Positions 62,416 to 64,000 of a stretch of 64,000 bases of DNA are shown here, in pieces; within the stretch, counting starts at the first letter, position 1; each line of letters begins with the position of its first letter. The notes under the pieces are model-generated. The model was not told the DNA's origin. It saw only the letters and a list, made by a program, of their open reading frames with translations, and ran no database searches. The DNA comes from Acholoe squamosa (Eukaryota > Annelida > Polychaeta > Phyllodocida > Polynoidae), in assembly GCA_949317995.1 (NCBI GenBank), contig OX439044.1:16000141-16064140 (forward strand). The letters are read 5' to 3'. The position numbers and the translations under genes were made by a program.

Positions 62416-63506
62416 ATCGTGTTTCAATAGTTTCCACGACTAGACACCCTCAAATCGTAGTGGGAGGTGTAAGAAATGACTCCATACCAGTGACTACATA
62501 GTGAGCTCCAGTAGAGGCCTCAAAATAGCACCTGCTATTTATTCAACTACTGGCTCAATACACACCACTATGAAGTCATAGCACCCAGTCGTAGGGGCCA
62601 CTATTGGCTACATAGTGACCAGTCATACCTCTTTCATGGTCTAGTATGCACTCCTGTGTTCAAATGAGCATAGGGCTGCAGTAACTACCGTAATATCTCA
62701 TATAGGAGCCTGGCCTTGAATAGAAGCCTCCCTTGAATAGGGGCCGGGGTTAGAGGGCTGTCAAATCAATAGGGGCCGGGCCTTGAATAGGGGCCTGGTG
62801 GGGCCAGTTTTTGGGGGTTTTATGAAGACAAGCGAGACCCCCCAGCCCAAATGATGTATAATTGTTCTAGATACTTCCCTTTAAATCACATATAATAGAT
62901 CTATATCTAATGACCTAATTGTATCTAAAACAATGTACGCTCTGTTATTCTTTCTTAATAATAGGGCTGAGGTGTCAGCTAGGTGTGATATCCTTTGTAA
63001 TTTTATTAGAAAGCCATGGTGGGTGAGGAGGGTTGGGTATGACAGGCATGACTGATTTGTAAGGCCTAGTGCTCTATCTACACCACTGCATACTAGTAAC
63101 TACATAGTGTAGCCGTAATGCTCAATTCTTAGGTGAAACACCACACTTTTCCAAATGATATTTTATTCTTTTGAAGAAGAAACCTGCCATCCCAGAGCCA
63201 AAGGCACTGGCCACAGGGCTTTAGGTAGTAGTGTAAAGATCTCAGATTGGGCACATTTGAGCAAAGGAGTGCAGAGGGCAGCAGCTAAGGCTACCCACTA
63301 AGTATTTACATGGAGGGTTGTCATAGCAGGATCCCTTATTGAGTCACTGCTGTGGTGGCTATTTAGCCAGCAGGCAGTACGATCACCCAGTAATGTAGCC
63401 AGCTATTTAGTCACCAAGGCCAAAATCCTAAGATCACCTGCTAAGATTTGACCCATCTCCAGTCGTAGCTGGCTGAACCTGTCGTGGAAACTATTGAAAC
63501 ACGATC
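62415..63506. mobile_element. 1.09-kb DNA transposon with perfect 26-bp inverted ends, non-autonomous
   Basis: The ends begin GATCGTGTTTCAATAG and end CTATTGAAACACGATC, with 26 bp of perfect inversion (62415-62440 and 63481-63506). CTG flanks both sides. The intact 61-bp repeat reads ACTACTGGTGTAG, so CTG is the 3-bp target duplication. A 3-bp target duplication is compatible with PIF/Harbinger or CACTA types. No transposase is encoded. The inside carries ACTACATAGTG words and GAATAGGGGCC repeats. Confidence 0.8.
62700..62812 (+). repeat. TTGAATAGGGGCC short repeats inside the 1.09-kb element
   Basis: GGCCTTGAATAGAAGCCTCC, CTTGAATAGGGGCCGGG, TCAATAGGGGCCGGG and CTTGAATAGGGGCCTGG lie in a row. 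Similar GAATA-GGGGCC blocks occur in repeats of many invertebrates, from memory. Confidence 0.6.
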
Positions 63507-63825
63507 CTGGTGTAGACCAGGAATACACTGCAATACACCGTAAAACTGCTGTGTGAGGATTACAATGTGGATATCCTAGCTCTATTCTATAATTATAGCT
63601 ATTTCATTGTGTACTGAGGGAAGGTTTCCTGACTTCTTGGATGTCTCTCTATATTGAGACTATATATGTTTTGGATTTACTACAGTATCCTTAATGCAGG
63701 AGGGAACCTTCCCGGGGGTAAATTCATCAGGCCTACAGTACATAGTGTTTATTTTATATCTCAGTCTACCTTAAATGGCTTATGCTATTTGGTCATTAAA
63801 GTGCGCCAATCAGTGCTGGCTAGTA

Positions 63826-63985
63826 CAGTGGCGGATCTGGAAAAGGTGGGGGCACGGTCCGAAAGGAGGAGGCGAACCCCCTATTTTTGAGCACATTTTG
63901 GGGTCCAAAATATGTAATTAAACTCTTAAGTACTGGGGAAAAGGGGGGTGCGCACGCCCCCGCGCCACCTCTTAATTCGCCACTG
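63826..63985. mobile_element. hAT-type MITE, about 160 bp
   Basis: It starts CAGTGGCGGATCTGG and ends ATTCGCCACTG. The inside (GGCACGGTCCGAAAGGAGGA, GTCCAAAATATGTAATTAAA) is the reverse of 53710-53857. The flanks GGCTAGTA and GTGCTTAG are at best an imperfect target duplication. Confidence 0.7.
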
Positions 63986-64000
63986 GTGCTTAGTCGACTC

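Overview
The window reads as animal nuclear DNA, most likely from a marine invertebrate. A mollusc is my best guess, from SINE copies whose tail runs GGCGTTAAACA...(ACTC)n; that is a recollection of molluscan repeats, not a match I could test. It is AT-rich and intron-like, with no intact protein-coding gene. Nearly everything supportable is mobile DNA, repeats, or short exon and promoter candidates. No tRNA, rRNA, CRISPR or bacterial-type operon was seen.

Layout. 1-4533: 3' part of an old LTR retroelement (gag-like region, no pol seen, 3' LTR). 4983-33000: an old tandem segmental duplication. Copy A is 4983-5889 plus 17723-22350, copy B is 24836-27982 plus 30236-32620, and a short piece C lies at 32800-33000; a broken LINE lies between A and B. 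Copy A is split by an insert of about 11.8 kb (5890-17722) whose empty site is still readable in copy B. Copy B carries its own insert (27983-30235) with a 1.1-kb inverted-repeat element.

The 11.8-kb insert is the most interesting part. It holds a 5'-truncated LINE, a split gene for an unclassified DDE-transposase-like protein (exon 10806-11020, intron, exon 12024-14053), a head-to-tail second copy of the large exon (14355-16682), a tail made of about 371-bp tandem units, and about eleven copies of a 15-bp motif (TGTCCWTCCRACAGT) that I did not notice outside it. Three different in-frame stop codons are shared by both gene copies. The same terminal sequence, ending TTCATGA, is followed by three unrelated continuations, which suggests it is a true element end.

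33-64 kb looks like introns and intergenic DNA of a host gene. It has a GC-rich promoter-like block (39150-40562) ending in a good splice donor, a second TATA-less promoter-like block (47800-48110), two possible internal exons, three strong CTCF-like sites, clustered short motifs (TGACGTAA, TGTCA), two SINEs with perfect 12-bp target duplications, at least three MITE families, a minisatellite and several microsatellites. No host gene could be named.
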